DNA of 64,000 bases from SXOA01 sp046593355 (GTDB lineage Bacteria; Planctomycetota; Planctomycetia; Pirellulales; Pirellulaceae), in the NCBI GenBank assembly GCA_046593355.1, contig JBKJNY010000082.1, forward strand, positions 1 to 64,000. The letters are read 5' to 3'. The notes below the pieces were generated by a model, which saw nothing but the letters and a program-made list of their open reading frames with translations, searched no databases and was not told the DNA's origin. The position numbers and the translations under genes are program-made. Of the stretch, positions 1-8,444 are shown in pieces; position 1 is the first letter of the stretch, and each line of letters begins with the position of its first letter.

Positions 1-1406
1 ACCACTTTCCCTTCGCTCAGTTTCCGCGGCAGGTTTTGGAATTCGTCTCCCCAGGTTTGCTGCGGGTCGATGCCGAGGTGGTGGAGGATGGTGGCGGAGA
101 GGTCGGCGGGGGAGACGGGTTTTTCTTTGACGTAGCCTCCGTTCTCGTTGGTGCTGCCGTAGACCTGGCCGCCGCGGACGCCGCCGCCGGCGAGGAGGGC
201 GGTGAAGGCGTGGGGCCAGTGGTCGCGGCCCGTCTTGCGGGTGTTGCTGCTCTGCTCGAACTGCCCCAGCCGCGGGGTGCGGCCGAATTCGCCGACCGCC
301 ACGACGAGCGTGGTCTCCAAAAGGCCCCGCTGATGCAGATCCTCGAGGAAGGCGGAGAAGGCTTTGTCGAAGAGGGGGCAGAGGAGAGTCTTGAGCTTGG
401 GGAAATTTTCCTGGTGCGTGTCCCAGCAAGTGTTGACGCCGTCGATGTGCGTTTCGTCCTGCCAGTTGACCGTGACGAGCGAGACGCCGGCTTCCACGAG
501 GCGGCGGGCCATCAGCAGGGATTGCCCCACCGTGGTCTGGCCGTATTTTTCTCGCACTGCCGGCTGTTCGCGCTTGAGGTCGAGCACTTCTCCCGCGCGA
601 TACTCGAGCAGCGACCAGGCGCGGCGGCGATTCTCGTCCAGCATTGTCAGACCGTTGCCGAATGCGTTCTGTGGTGATTGAGTTGCTTGAATTGCGGAGA
701 GGAGGTCGCGGCGGTTGACCGTCCGTTCCCACGGCACGTCTTCCGGCAGGCGGAGGCCGGCCAGTTCGAAATCGGCCCGGCCGAGATCCCCTTGGACCAG
801 CATGGCGCTGTGGCTTTCGCCCATTCGCCCCGCCGTCTGGCCGGCAATCTTCTTGGCCTGGCCGGTGAACTGCAAGTACCAGGGCAGCACGACGGACGGT
901 GGCAGCCCGCGATTGGATTTGCCGAACCGGGTGGTAAGCGAGCTGAGGGAGGGCCAGTCCTCGCGAGTGGCCTGGTCGGTTGTCGGCGGGCCGAAGTACG
1001 GCCGGCCGGTGAATATCTCGCTGCACGCCGGGCCATGCACGTTCATCCGGTGGCTCATCGAGCGGAGCAGGCAGAGCTTGTCCATCTGCTTCGCCAAGAG
1101 CGGCAGATGCTCGCAGATTTGAATGCCCGGCACGTTGGTCGCCGCCGGCTGAAACTCCCCACGAATCTCCGGCCCCGCCTGCGGCTTCATGTCCCAGAGG
1201 TCAATCTGGCTCGGCCCGCCGAACAGGAACAGAAAAATGCAAGCCTTCGCCCGCGGCGGTTTGCTGCTCGATGTTGCATTCTCTGCCTGGAGCTTGGCAA
1301 GTTGCCCCGCCGAGAGGCCCAGCAGTGACAGCCCGCCAATCCGCAGCAGCTCCCTTCGCGCCAGGGGCGAGTTGCCGGTCACCGGGGGAGTGAAGAGGGA
1401 GAGCAT
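1..1406 (-). CDS. DUF1501 family protein, partial at the window edge
   Basis: The reading frame starts at ATG 1406 on the minus strand and is still open at position 1, so the last few residues lie outside the window. The N-terminus carries an RRELLRIGG twin-arginine-like signal followed by a hydrophobic stretch. Next comes KACIFLFLFGGPSQIDLWDMK, the usual DUF1501 opening. A GRDHWPHAFTALLAGGG segment near the C-terminus is also typical of the family. DUF1501 proteins are secreted, sulfatase-fold-like and greatly expanded in planctomycetes, where they are often encoded beside PSCyt1/DUF1553 proteins; their reaction is not established. About 468 codons are visible, near full length. The partner gene, if present, would lie beyond position 1. 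Confidence 0.9.
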   Translation of the reverse strand, partial: MLSLFTPPVTGNSPLARRELLRIGGLSLLGLSAGQLAKLQAENATSSSKPPRAKACIFLFLFGGPSQIDLWDMKPQAGPEIRGEFQPAATNVPGIQICEHLPLLAKQMDKLCLLRSMSHRMNVHGPACSEIFTGRPYFGPPTTDQATREDWPSLSSLTTRFGKSNRGLPPSVVLPWYLQFTGQAKKIAGQTAGRMGESHSAMLVQGDLGRADFELAGLRLPEDVPWERTVNRRDLLSAIQATQSPQNAFGNGLTMLDENRRRAWSLLEYRAGEVLDLKREQPAVREKYGQTTVGQSLLMARRLVEAGVSLVTVNWQDETHIDGVNTCWDTHQENFPKLKTLLCPLFDKAFSAFLEDLHQRGLLETTLVVAVGEFGRTPRLGQFEQSSNTRKTGRDHWPHAFTALLAGGGVRGGQVYGSTNENGGYVKEKPVSPADLSATILHHLGIDPQQTWGDEFQNLPRKLSEGKV

Positions 1407-1432
1407 GGCAAGGACAGTATAGCGGAGTGCCC

Positions 1433-2380
1433 TCAGGATTTCTTGCTGAAAAGGTTGGCTACGACCTGCCCGGCCGCATAGAGCAATGGCCCCGCCATGA
1501 TCACAAGCTCGTCGACGCCGTTGCGGTCCCGCACCTCGTCGCCCCAACTGCCATAGGGACCATAACTGCCGCCGACGACAGGCGGAGGAGGCCCGGGCTT
1601 GGGCTCGCCTTTGGTCCCCTTCCGCTTGCGAATGCGGTCCGGCGAACCCTTGAGCACCCCCACGTCCTCCTTCACCGATTCCAATCCGCCGCTACGGATC
1701 CAGGCAATGAGGTGCGATAGCTCGTCGCAGTCGAACCACAGGCCGTGTTCGCCGCAAACATCCAGGATGATGCCGCTCCGCCCCTGGCCGACGTGCCGCG
1801 GCGTCATCAGTTGGCGGCAGACGGGGCAGGGGCGGTAGCGCTTGGCGGAATTGGGCTGTCCGCTGGGGCGGCGATGCGAGACGCTTTTCCCCTCGCTGCC
1901 GCGAGCTTCCAACGTGAGCAGATCGTGAAACGACTCCAGGCCAATCCACAGCCCCGCACAGACCTGGCATTCCATCGCCGTCGTCGCAATGCTCTCCAGC
2001 CGCCGGCTGACGAGTTGGCGATCCTCACAGGCCGGGCAGCGGAAGGGCATTTCTTCACCGGCGACCGCTTCGACGGAGAGCGGCGTGGCGCAGTGGTGGC
2101 AGAAGCGGGCTTTGTCGCTGACCCGCGCTAAGCAACCGGGGCAGACCGTGTTCAGGTCGAGCTCATGGATCGTGAAATCGCTGCCGCAGTACTTGCAGGC
2201 CCGCACCCCCTCCTCGCGCGACGCCCCGCAAGCCGAGCAGTGAATCACCGAGGCTTCATGCGGCTGCGGCTCGTCGATTTGCACCACCTTCCCGCAGCGG
2301 CAACGAAAGCGGCTGCCGATCTTCCGTTGAGTGGCGTCGTACTTCTGAGCACAGTTGGGACACTTGACGAGAAGGCGCAT
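1433..2380 (-). CDS. Multi-zinc-ribbon protein
   Basis: 315 residues, recognised by four or more zinc-ribbon pairs: CPNC with a following CRC near the N-terminus, CSAC/CKYC around residues 48-66, CPGC/CHHC around 80-97, CPAC near 115, and a TFIIB-type ribbon (CPVC followed by CGEHGLWFDCDEL) around 183-217. A lysine/arginine-rich linker and a glycine/proline-rich stretch follow, then a short hydrophobic C-terminus (LVIMAGPLLYAAGQVVANLF) that could touch membrane. The function is unknown; proteins of this build are usually regulatory or scaffolding. The gene is 26 nt upstream of the DUF1501 gene on the same strand, so the two may be cotranscribed. Confidence 0.75.
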   Translation of the reverse strand: MRLLVKCPNCAQKYDATQRKIGSRFRCRCGKVVQIDEPQPHEASVIHCSACGASREEGVRACKYCGSDFTIHELDLNTVCPGCLARVSDKARFCHHCATPLSVEAVAGEEMPFRCPACEDRQLVSRRLESIATTAMECQVCAGLWIGLESFHDLLTLEARGSEGKSVSHRRPSGQPNSAKRYRPCPVCRQLMTPRHVGQGRSGIILDVCGEHGLWFDCDELSHLIAWIRSGGLESVKEDVGVLKGSPDRIRKRKGTKGEPKPGPPPPVVGGSYGPYGSWGDEVRDRNGVDELVIMAGPLLYAAGQVVANLFSKKS

Positions 2381-2474
2381 AATCCGGCCTGCCGGGAAAA
2401 TTGGCTGTTCCCAGCCATCCTAACAAACCCATTCGCCTCTGTCGCCGAAATCTTGCAGGCCGAGATGGAGGGGA

Positions 2475-2570
2475 ATGGCCGCGAAAAACACAAGAAGGCA
2501 CAAAGAAGGGAGCCAGAGGAAGGACAACTTCCACGGCATTTTTGTGTCTCTTTGCGTTTTTTGTGGCCAT
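2475..2570. repeat. Imperfect inverted repeat
   Basis: Arms at about 2475-2502 (ATGGCCGCGAAAAACACAAG and onward) and 2541-2570 (ending TTTTGTGGCCAT) are complementary with several mismatches. It lies between the divergent zinc-ribbon and dehydrogenase genes. AAACACAAAG/CTTTGTGTTT arms of this kind look like a dispersed non-coding repeat. Confidence 0.6.
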
Positions 2571-2644
2571 CCCTCAGTCAAGTGTCGCAGGTTAAGGCGG
2601 CATGCGGTAAATTGTTCTTCCCACCTGACAATAAGGAACCCACT

Positions 2645-3697
2645 GTGCCCACCCTACGTCCGCTCGATCTGACCACTTTCGCCAAGTCCTTGCTCCATGC
2701 CGGCGGAGCGTCGGAAGAGGAAGCCTCAATCACCGCGCGGAGTCTCGTGGATGCGAACCTGAAAGGATACGACTCCCACGGCGTGATGCGGATTCCGTAT
2801 TACGTGCAGGCGATCAAGGAGGGGGAAGTCACCTCGGGCGCGGAGCTGACGATTCTCGACGAAGGGCCGTCCCGGATCGTGGCCGACGCCAACTGGGGCT
2901 TCGGACAGGTCCAGGCGGCTCGGCTGATCAAAAGGCTGGCGGCGAAGGCGCATGTGGAAGGACAAGCGATCGGCACGATGACCCACTGCGGCCACATCGG
3001 GCGGCTGGGGGAATACTGCGAAATGACCGCGGCCGAAGGGCTGGTTTCGATGTTCATGGTCAACTCCCACGGGGCAGCCGTGCGGGTCGCTCCCCCCGGC
3101 GGCAAGGCCCCGCGGCTCTCCACCAATCCGCTGGCTATCGGCGTGCCGCATGGCGATGAGCCGCTCGTGCTGGACTTCAGCACCAGCGCGACGGCGGAGG
3201 GGAAGGTCCGCGTGAAGAAAATCGCGGGCGAAAAAGTCCCGGAAGGGTGGCTGCTGGATTGCGAAGGGAAACCGACGACCGACCCAAATACTCTCTACGC
3301 CAATCCGTGCGGCTCGATCCTGCCAATGGGCGGGAACCAGGCGTACAAGGGCTTCGGCCTCGGCCTGATGATCGAGATTTTCACCGGGGCGATTTCCGGC
3401 GGCGTTTGCGCCCGGCCGGTGCCGTATCCCAAGAAGGGGAACTGCGTCTTCATGATGTTTATCGACCCCGCCCGCTTCGGCGGAGCCGAACACTTTCAGG
3501 CGGAAGTCGCCCAGCTTGTCGACTACGTCCGCTCTTGCCCGCGGATCGACGGCGTGGATGAAATCACGCTTCCCGGCGACCCCGAACGGCGGCTGTGCGC
3601 GCAGCGGATGGCGGAAGGGATCACGCTGGATGGAGAGAATTGGAATGCGCTAGTGAAGCTGGCCGGGCAGCTCGGAGTGGAATCGCCGGTGCTATGA
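2645..3697 (+). CDS. Ldh2/malate-lactate dehydrogenase family oxidoreductase
   Basis: A 350-residue NAD(P)-dependent dehydrogenase of the Ldh2 (YlbC/ComC/DpkA) family, which reduces 2-oxo acids or related imino acids. Signatures are LKGYDSHGVMRIPYYV near residue 40, THCGHIGRLGEYCEMTAAEGLVSMFMVNSHG in the middle, and NQAYKGFGLGLMIEIFTGAISGG toward the C-terminus. The open frame extends far upstream, but I choose GTG 2645: AAGGAA lies about 8 nt before it, the translated upstream part is only repeat sequence, and 350 residues is the family length. The substrate cannot be told from sequence. It is divergent from the zinc-ribbon gene. Confidence 0.85.
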   Translation: MPTLRPLDLTTFAKSLLHAGGASEEEASITARSLVDANLKGYDSHGVMRIPYYVQAIKEGEVTSGAELTILDEGPSRIVADANWGFGQVQAARLIKRLAAKAHVEGQAIGTMTHCGHIGRLGEYCEMTAAEGLVSMFMVNSHGAAVRVAPPGGKAPRLSTNPLAIGVPHGDEPLVLDFSTSATAEGKVRVKKIAGEKVPEGWLLDCEGKPTTDPNTLYANPCGSILPMGGNQAYKGFGLGLMIEIFTGAISGGVCARPVPYPKKGNCVFMMFIDPARFGGAEHFQAEVAQLVDYVRSCPRIDGVDEITLPGDPERRLCAQRMAEGITLDGENWNALVKLAGQLGVESPVL

Positions 3698-3728
3698 GCC
3701 TGCATCCGCAGATTTCGCGGATGGTTCT

Positions 3729-4295
3729 CTATCCCTTCAATCGCGTTTCGATCATTTGCCAAATCGGCATCAATTGCAGTTTGTCCGCCCACGACAGGAT
3801 GTATGCCCGGTCGATTTTGTCTCCCTGCATCTTGAGTACTCCAGTGATGTCTCGCAGATGCTTTTCCGATCCCCCTTCACGAAAGTATTCCATTTTCTTG
3901 ATGATGACATCCTCAGGAGAGGCGAATATGACGGTGTAGCCGCCGTCTGCGCGAGTGATCGCCCGACCACGTCCCAACTGCAGCCGGTCGTGGTCGCCAG
4001 TCGAGGGAATGATGCAATCCACCTTCATTCCCGACGACGGATGAAGGATATTGAACTGGAACTTCTTGGCAATCGCCGATTCGGCGGCAGGGCGGCTCAG
4101 ATAATAGTCAGGAGCAGGAAAGGCCGCGCAAAGCGCGTCCACATGACTGGCACGCAAATCAACAACGACATCGATATCGTTGGTGAAGCGCGGCTCGCCG
4201 TACGCGGTGCTGGCCATGGAGCCGACGATCACGTAGCGGGCTCCCAGCGAGTCGAAAGTAGCGGCAATTTTTCGCAGCAGATCAGACTGCTCCAT
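3729..4295 (-). CDS. Nucleotidyltransferase-fold protein, putative toxin partner
   Basis: 188 residues. The motif YVIVGSMASTAYGEPRFTNDIDVVVD (residues about 21-46) is the GS...DxD core of minimal nucleotidyltransferases of the AbiEii/DUF6036 type, with the metal-binding aspartates in TNDIDVVVD. The C-terminal half (EDVIIKKMEYFREGGSEKHLRDI) also resembles such proteins, which commonly sit behind a small antitoxin and may modify tRNA or protein. The start overlaps the upstream small gene by 14 nt, which suggests translational coupling in one toxin-antitoxin-like unit. Target and activity are not visible. Confidence 0.7.
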   Translation of the reverse strand: MEQSDLLRKIAATFDSLGARYVIVGSMASTAYGEPRFTNDIDVVVDLRASHVDALCAAFPAPDYYLSRPAAESAIAKKFQFNILHPSSGMKVDCIIPSTGDHDRLQLGRGRAITRADGGYTVIFASPEDVIIKKMEYFREGGSEKHLRDITGVLKMQGDKIDRAYILSWADKLQLMPIWQMIETRLKG

Positions 4296-4497
4296 GCGAA
4301 AGCCTCCGCGCCGCTTCCCTGTTGATCTGCTCGCTGCTCCAGTGCGGATATTGCTGTTTCAATTGATCGAGAATTAGCCCTCGGGCCAAGTTCCACATGC
4401 CGTGGGCAATCTGGAGTCGCTCGAACGGGGTCTTCACGCGAAGAACCTCCACCATGGCGTCGTCCATTACCTCGATCTGACTGGGCTTCAGAATCAT
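4282..4497 (-). CDS. Small antitoxin-like protein (Rv0078B-related type)
   Basis: 71 residues from ATG 4497, chosen because GAGG lies 9 nt upstream. Upstream in-frame starts at 4539 and 4575 lack a ribosome site, and the latter would run into the neighbouring esterase gene. The core RVKTPFERLQIAHGMWNLAR followed by HWSSEQINREAARRLSHGA is a pattern I recognise from small proteins paired with AbiEii-like nucleotidyltransferases in planctomycetes and cyanobacteria, described as Rv0078B-related antitoxins. The overlap with the downstream nucleotidyltransferase supports a two-gene module. The family name is from memory. Confidence 0.65.
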   Translation of the reverse strand: MILKPSQIEVMDDAMVEVLRVKTPFERLQIAHGMWNLARGLILDQLKQQYPHWSSEQINREAARRLSHGAV

Positions 4498-4559
4498 GTC
4501 TTGTTCCTCTTCAATCATTCTAGCGAGAATCGGATTCATCCGAAAAGAGTCATGTCTTA

Positions 4560-5849
4560 CTATTTCTTCAGCCAATACTCCAAAAACGCCAGCTCAATCT
4601 CCAGGGCTTCCGCCGTGGGGATGTGTCCTTTGCGGGCGGTCATGGCGACGCGGTCCTTGTGGCCCAGGACGTTGTTGACGGCAATGAGGTGGTTGAGTGC
4701 CCGCCAATTTTGCGGCGGGTCTTCAGTGCCGCCGGAATCGAGAACAGGGCGGGGGGCCATCAGGGCGTGCAAGCTGATGAGGTCGTCCCCTTCGTCCAGC
4801 AGCTCTTTGTAGAGGCCGGTCCGCGGGTTGTCCGCCGAGGGGACGCCCGGCTTGCGCTGGGTTTTGGGATCGAAGCCGAGATACCAGGGCTCCCAGTAGT
4901 TGACGTTGCTGTTCTTCTCGTTGAAGACGATGCCGGGGTCGGACCAAACGGCGCAGGCGAACTTGTTGTGCAGGCAGGAGGCGAACATCGCCCATTTGCC
5001 GCCGTAGGAGAGGCCGATGATGCCGATGCGGTCTTTGTCCACTTCGGGCATCTGCGCGAGAGCCGTGTGGCAGTTGGCGGCGACATAGGCGAGGAGCGTG
5101 AGGGGCTGGCGGCGCTGCTCCTTGCCGGCGGCGGTCAGCAGCTCGCGGGTGTCGCTGCCGATTTTTTCGAACGATCCCGGCGTGCCGATGGAGAGCGTCA
5201 CGAAGCCGCGGCGGACGAGCTGCAGGCCGTAGTCGTGCGTGCCGTGCCCTTTCTGACCTTCGCCGATGCTGGTCAATGGCTCATAGAAGGGGACGAAGAC
5301 CGCCGGAAACGGACCCTTGCCAAGGGGAATAAGCAGATAGCCGTCCGCGATTTTGCCATCGGCGGAGACTTGCACATGGACGTGCTTTTGCGTGTAGCCG
5401 TCTTTCTCTTTTGTTTCGAGGACTTCGACCTTCGGCTTCTCCAGCAGCGGCGGCCAGGAGCCGAGGCGTTGGTGCCAGAGGTCGGCGATTTCCTTGCGAC
5501 GTTTGGCCCAGTCTTCGGCCGTCTTCACCTCGCTGCCGTCCGCGAACTTAAGCGGGGAGCGGTAGGGGCCGAAGTCTTTCGAGTACTCGACGGGCGGCCG
5601 AAAGCATTTTTCGATCTTGGGCCAGGCGGAGTCGTCGGCAAGGGACGATGAAGTGAAGATGGCGAAGAGAAGAAGGAGTGGGACACGGAAAACACGGAGG
5701 ACACGGCTGGAAAAGGCGTCCTCGTTCCCACGCTCCGCGTGGGAACGCAAGTCCTGGACGCTCTGCGTCCCGTGCCTTACCAGAAGCCGCGGAGCGGCGA
5801 AGACGGGTGTTCCCACGCGGAGCGTGGGAACAAGGATGGCGCGCATCAT
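4560..5849 (-). CDS. Secreted alpha/beta hydrolase (acetyl-xylan-esterase-like) with repeat-derived N-terminus
   Basis: 429 residues from ATG 5849, which has a strong AAGGAG 7 nt upstream. The catalytic serine is S281 in GIIGLSYGGKWAMFAS, a likely acid is in GGTEDP and the histidine is in RKGHIPT. The fold matches large secreted esterases that remove acyl groups from polysaccharides (AXE1/Abhydrolase_7-like). The N-terminus is odd. Between the starting MMRAIL and the hydrophobic signal core (PLLLLFAIFTSSSLADD) lie about 45 residues encoded by palindromic repeats (for example RSHAERGNEDA). The hydrophobic core has no ATG, GTG or TTG of its own, so the repeat appears to be translated in frame. 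The exact substrate is unknown. Confidence 0.8.
   Translation of the reverse strand: MMRAILVPTLRVGTPVFAAPRLLVRHGTQSVQDLRSHAERGNEDAFSSRVLRVFRVPLLLLFAIFTSSSLADDSAWPKIEKCFRPPVEYSKDFGPYRSPLKFADGSEVKTAEDWAKRRKEIADLWHQRLGSWPPLLEKPKVEVLETKEKDGYTQKHVHVQVSADGKIADGYLLIPLGKGPFPAVFVPFYEPLTSIGEGQKGHGTHDYGLQLVRRGFVTLSIGTPGSFEKIGSDTRELLTAAGKEQRRQPLTLLAYVAANCHTALAQMPEVDKDRIGIIGLSYGGKWAMFASCLHNKFACAVWSDPGIVFNEKNSNVNYWEPWYLGFDPKTQRKPGVPSADNPRTGLYKELLDEGDDLISLHALMAPRPVLDSGGTEDPPQNWRALNHLIAVNNVLGHKDRVAMTARKGHIPTAEALEIELAFLEYWLKK
5723..5832. repeat. Cluster of four hairpins with TCC/TCT/GGA triloops
   Basis: Four short palindromes stand in a row: 5723-5747 (arm CGTTCCCACGC, loop TCC), 5756-5770 (arm GGACGC, loop TCT), 5786-5798 (arm GCCGC, loop GGA) and 5808-5832 (arm TGTTCCCACGC, loop GGA). 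All stems are perfectly complementary. The cluster lies inside the 5' coding part of the esterase gene. Confidence 0.85.
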
Positions 5850-5871
5850 CAAATAGCTCCTTACTCAAGAC

Positions 5872-6975
5872 TCACAGCGAGATTTTCTTCCCATCATTCC
5901 GGGCCGATTCCAAACAGGCGTTGACGACCTTCTGCGTCGCCAGGGCGATGGTTTCCCACTGCGGCTCCAGGCGTCCGGTGACGACGATGCTGCTGAAGCG
6001 GCGGAACAGGCCGGTTTCCTGGGCAGTGGGGTGGTTGTTGCTGTACTCGGGGGAGGCAATCCGCTCCGTCCGCCGCGGCATGTTGTAGATGCAGCCGATG
6101 CGGTCGAGGTTGGAAACCGTCAGCTCAAATGCCGCCTCGCAGCCGAACGAAGAGAGCACGAAATCATCGACATGCAGATAGCCCTCGGTGCCGCTGATGT
6201 TGGCCCACTGCTGAATCTGCGTTACGAACGAGCAGTAGTAGCTGGCGGATACGCCGCCGGGGAACCACATTTCGGCGGAGAATTCCAGCGGCACCACGTC
6301 GCTGGAGTCCGGCCGCTTGCCAGCAGTGAGGATGCGTCCCGTGACATGCGTCGGCAATTGATAGTTCGTCGCCCAAAGCGTGAAGCGGGTGTTGTACCAG
6401 CCCAGATCGCCGAGCGCCCCGAGCGGCTCCAGGTCGCTCGACGCCCGGATGTTGCTGGCCATGAATTCGGGCGGCGCGAGAAAACTGAACTGGGAATGAA
6501 TCCGCTTGAGCTGGCCGATCTTGCCGGATTCATCCAGAGCCCGCCGCATCAGCGGCAGCCGGTCGCTGTGCATGAACATCACGCCGTCCATGAACTGGAC
6601 CTTGTTCTGGCGGCAGGCGGCGAGCATCTCTTCCAGCTCGGCCACGGTCGGGGCGCACGGCTTCTCGCACAGCACATGTTTGCCGGCATTGGCCGCGCGG
6701 ATGACCCATTCCTTGCGAATGCCCGTCGGCAGCGGGATATAAACCGCGTCGATATCCGGCCGTGCCAGCAGCTCTTCATACGTGCATGCCGCCGGCACTT
6801 TTTCATGCGGCGCGACGAGCTGGCATTCGCGAATGTATTCTTCCGCCCGCGGCTGGCTGCGGCTGGCGACGGCGACGAGCGTGGCGTTTTCCGCGTGGCG
6901 AATCGCGTCCCAGTTCTTGCGGGCAATATTGGCAGCGCCGAGGATTCCCCAGCGGCAGAGTTTTTCTTTGGTCAT
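5872..6975 (-). CDS. Gfo/Idh/MocA family oxidoreductase, cytosolic
   Basis: 367 residues. The N-terminal Rossmann motif WGILGAANIARKNW and the downstream HVLCEKPCAPT (the EKP motif of the family) identify it as an NAD(P)-dependent sugar or sugar-derivative dehydrogenase. Unlike the member at 13952 it has no Tat or Sec signal. The start ATG 6975 is preceded by AAGGAG at 6 nt. It lies 22 nt upstream of the esterase gene on the same strand, so the two probably form a transcript concerned with carbohydrate breakdown; this is inferred from position only. Confidence 0.88.
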   Translation of the reverse strand: MTKEKLCRWGILGAANIARKNWDAIRHAENATLVAVASRSQPRAEEYIRECQLVAPHEKVPAACTYEELLARPDIDAVYIPLPTGIRKEWVIRAANAGKHVLCEKPCAPTVAELEEMLAACRQNKVQFMDGVMFMHSDRLPLMRRALDESGKIGQLKRIHSQFSFLAPPEFMASNIRASSDLEPLGALGDLGWYNTRFTLWATNYQLPTHVTGRILTAGKRPDSSDVVPLEFSAEMWFPGGVSASYYCSFVTQIQQWANISGTEGYLHVDDFVLSSFGCEAAFELTVSNLDRIGCIYNMPRRTERIASPEYSNNHPTAQETGLFRRFSSIVVTGRLEPQWETIALATQKVVNACLESARNDGKKISL

Positions 6976-7025
6976 AATATTCTCCTTGAAGCGGATTCTA
7001 GCCGCTCGGTGGGGTCCAAAGTAGC

Positions 7026-7044
7026 CCGCTCACTCCGTGAGCGG
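7026..7044. repeat. TCC-triloop hairpin
   Basis: Perfect 8-bp stem with arm CCGCTCAC and loop TCC, preceded by AGTAG. It belongs to the same family as copies at 41.2, 45.7 and 57.0 kb and lies just upstream of the Gfo/Idh/MocA gene. Confidence 0.85.
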
Positions 7045-8164
7045 ACATGCCTTCTGCTCGTAATGAACCATTCGCACCGGCGAGCGCGATAACCGCAAAT
7101 CACCCCCTCGCAAGTAGGGTTTGATTCATGGATTCACGCGTCTCTGGAGCGCCAAACCTACGGCGAGATGAATCACCGCAAGTCGTTTATTCTCCACCAT
7201 TTCGCCCGACGCGCCGTAACGTAAGTTTGATTCACAAGTGTCAAAAATGATGATTGTTGATTCACAACAACTTTTTCCTGTTATAACATGTGTGTCACTA
7301 TTATAGATCACCGGGGTGGCACGCCCACGGCTTTACGTGGGCGTGTTTCTGCTCGCCCTACTCTCTCGCCCTCCTCGGTCCCGGGCTCTGCCTGGGACCG
7401 CACGTCCTGCGAGGCTCCGCCTCGTGCCCACGGGGAGCGTCTCGCCCTTAACCCCCGCTGATCAGGCTCTAGCCGCCAGCCGGCCTATAAGCGGCCCATG
7501 ATCCAGAATATTCCCCCGAAAACAGGCGCATCTTCGCGGCCTATGTGTCGCCGCAAACCCTTATTTGAAAGGGTCTTGCGTCATTTTTCTGGTGTCCCAT
7601 TCTCGGAAACTAGCCCGTTCAATAATTCCGACCCATCCGGGTGGGTTATGCGCGAAGTTATAAGCTATATTTCACGAACAACAGGATACTAGCACACCTT
7701 ATCAGTGGCAACTATTCTTCCATTACGACCGAATTGTCAAGGAGCGAACCTCCCCAAGCAAGCGGGGAGGCGCGATAGCATCGCACTCTTTAGACGCTCC
7801 AATCGGATCATTTATTCACTGTGGACAAAAGAATAATTTTCGCTTGGCGCGAGAGTGCGGGCCACCGCCATGTCCAGCGGGCTGCGCACTCCGTTAGCCA
7901 GGCGATTTCCCGGGGATTTCTCGGCGGAGGTCCGCCGTTGTCTCACTCCGCCCTACGCTTCGCCATGCCTTCGCCACCCAACTACTGGCCAGTGGTTACG
8001 ACCCCGGCGCGCGGGGGCACCATCCAGGAGCTGCTCGGACACAGCAGCGTGGAGACCACCATCCCGGCGCGCCGGGACACCCATGTCCTGAACAGCGGCG
8101 GGCGCGGCGTCCGCAGCCCGCTCGACCAATTGGGAAACGCTGCGGTCAACCTATCCCGACCCAG
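7045..8164. other. Non-coding patch with repeats, no intact gene
   Basis: No convincing gene in about 1.1 kb. It holds a hairpin at 7320-7345 (arm CACGCCCACG), two hairpins at 7376-7400 (arm CGGTCCCGGGC, loop TCT, one G-T pair) and 7410-7424 (arm CGAGGC, loop TCC), and a small hairpin at about 7752-7771 (CTCCCC/GGGGAG). A segment at 7713-7757 recurs at 48112-48155. The integrase remnant described separately follows. Short open frames here have no recognisable features. Confidence 0.6.
7961..8135 (+). pseudogene. Remnant of an integron-type tyrosine recombinase (C-terminal catalytic part)
   Basis: Conserved blocks are readable in two frames. RHAFATQLLASGYD (7961-8002) contains the conserved RH of the catalytic domain. 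TIQELLGHSSVETT (8019-8060) contains the LGHS histidine block. THVLNSGGRGVRSPLDQL (from 8079) is the C-terminal tail typical of IntI/XerD-like enzymes. Between blocks one and two, 16 nt of GC-rich sequence replace the expected two codons and shift the frame. Between blocks two and three an 18-nt palindromic segment stands where MIY is expected, so the catalytic tyrosine is gone. Upstream domains are not recognisable. The gene is dead. Confidence 0.7.
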
Positions 8165-8339
8165 TTAGACTGACCGGCCCGGTCAGCCTATCTCGGCCCC
8201 CCCGCCCCACAACCTTCCACCCGAATCTGTTGACAACCGCACACTTAGAGAGATAATCGAGGAAGTTCAGAAACCGGATAGGCTGATCCAATTCAGCTTC
8301 CTATCCAGATGGGCTGACCGAATAGGCTGGTCAGTCTAA
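8165..8339. mobile_element. MITE-like element with 11-bp terminal inverted repeats
   Basis: TTAGACTGACC at 8165-8175 is matched exactly in inverse by 8329-8339, and imperfect similarity continues inward for about 28 bp per end (GGTCAGCCTATC-like). The 175-bp interior has no reading frame. No clear target-site duplication is visible. It lies between the integrase remnant and the PQQ propeller gene and must carry or abut that gene's 5' control region. Confidence 0.5.
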
Positions 8340-8444
8340 TAATTGTTCGGCGGCAGTTGCAACCCGGGGACTGCTATGGTTTCCAACTTTGCGACTGCTC
8401 CGCCCGCGGAAAGCAGTAACATCGAGGAAGGAGTGACAAAGATC

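Noticed and set aside
2165..2644. Upstream extension of the Ldh2 gene
   Set aside because: It overlaps the zinc-ribbon gene antisense and a repeat. Family homology and a ribosome site place the start at GTG 2645.
7126..7501. Two short open frames of about 61 residues
   Set aside because: One lies over AT-rich non-coding DNA, the other over hairpin repeats. Neither shows conserved motifs.
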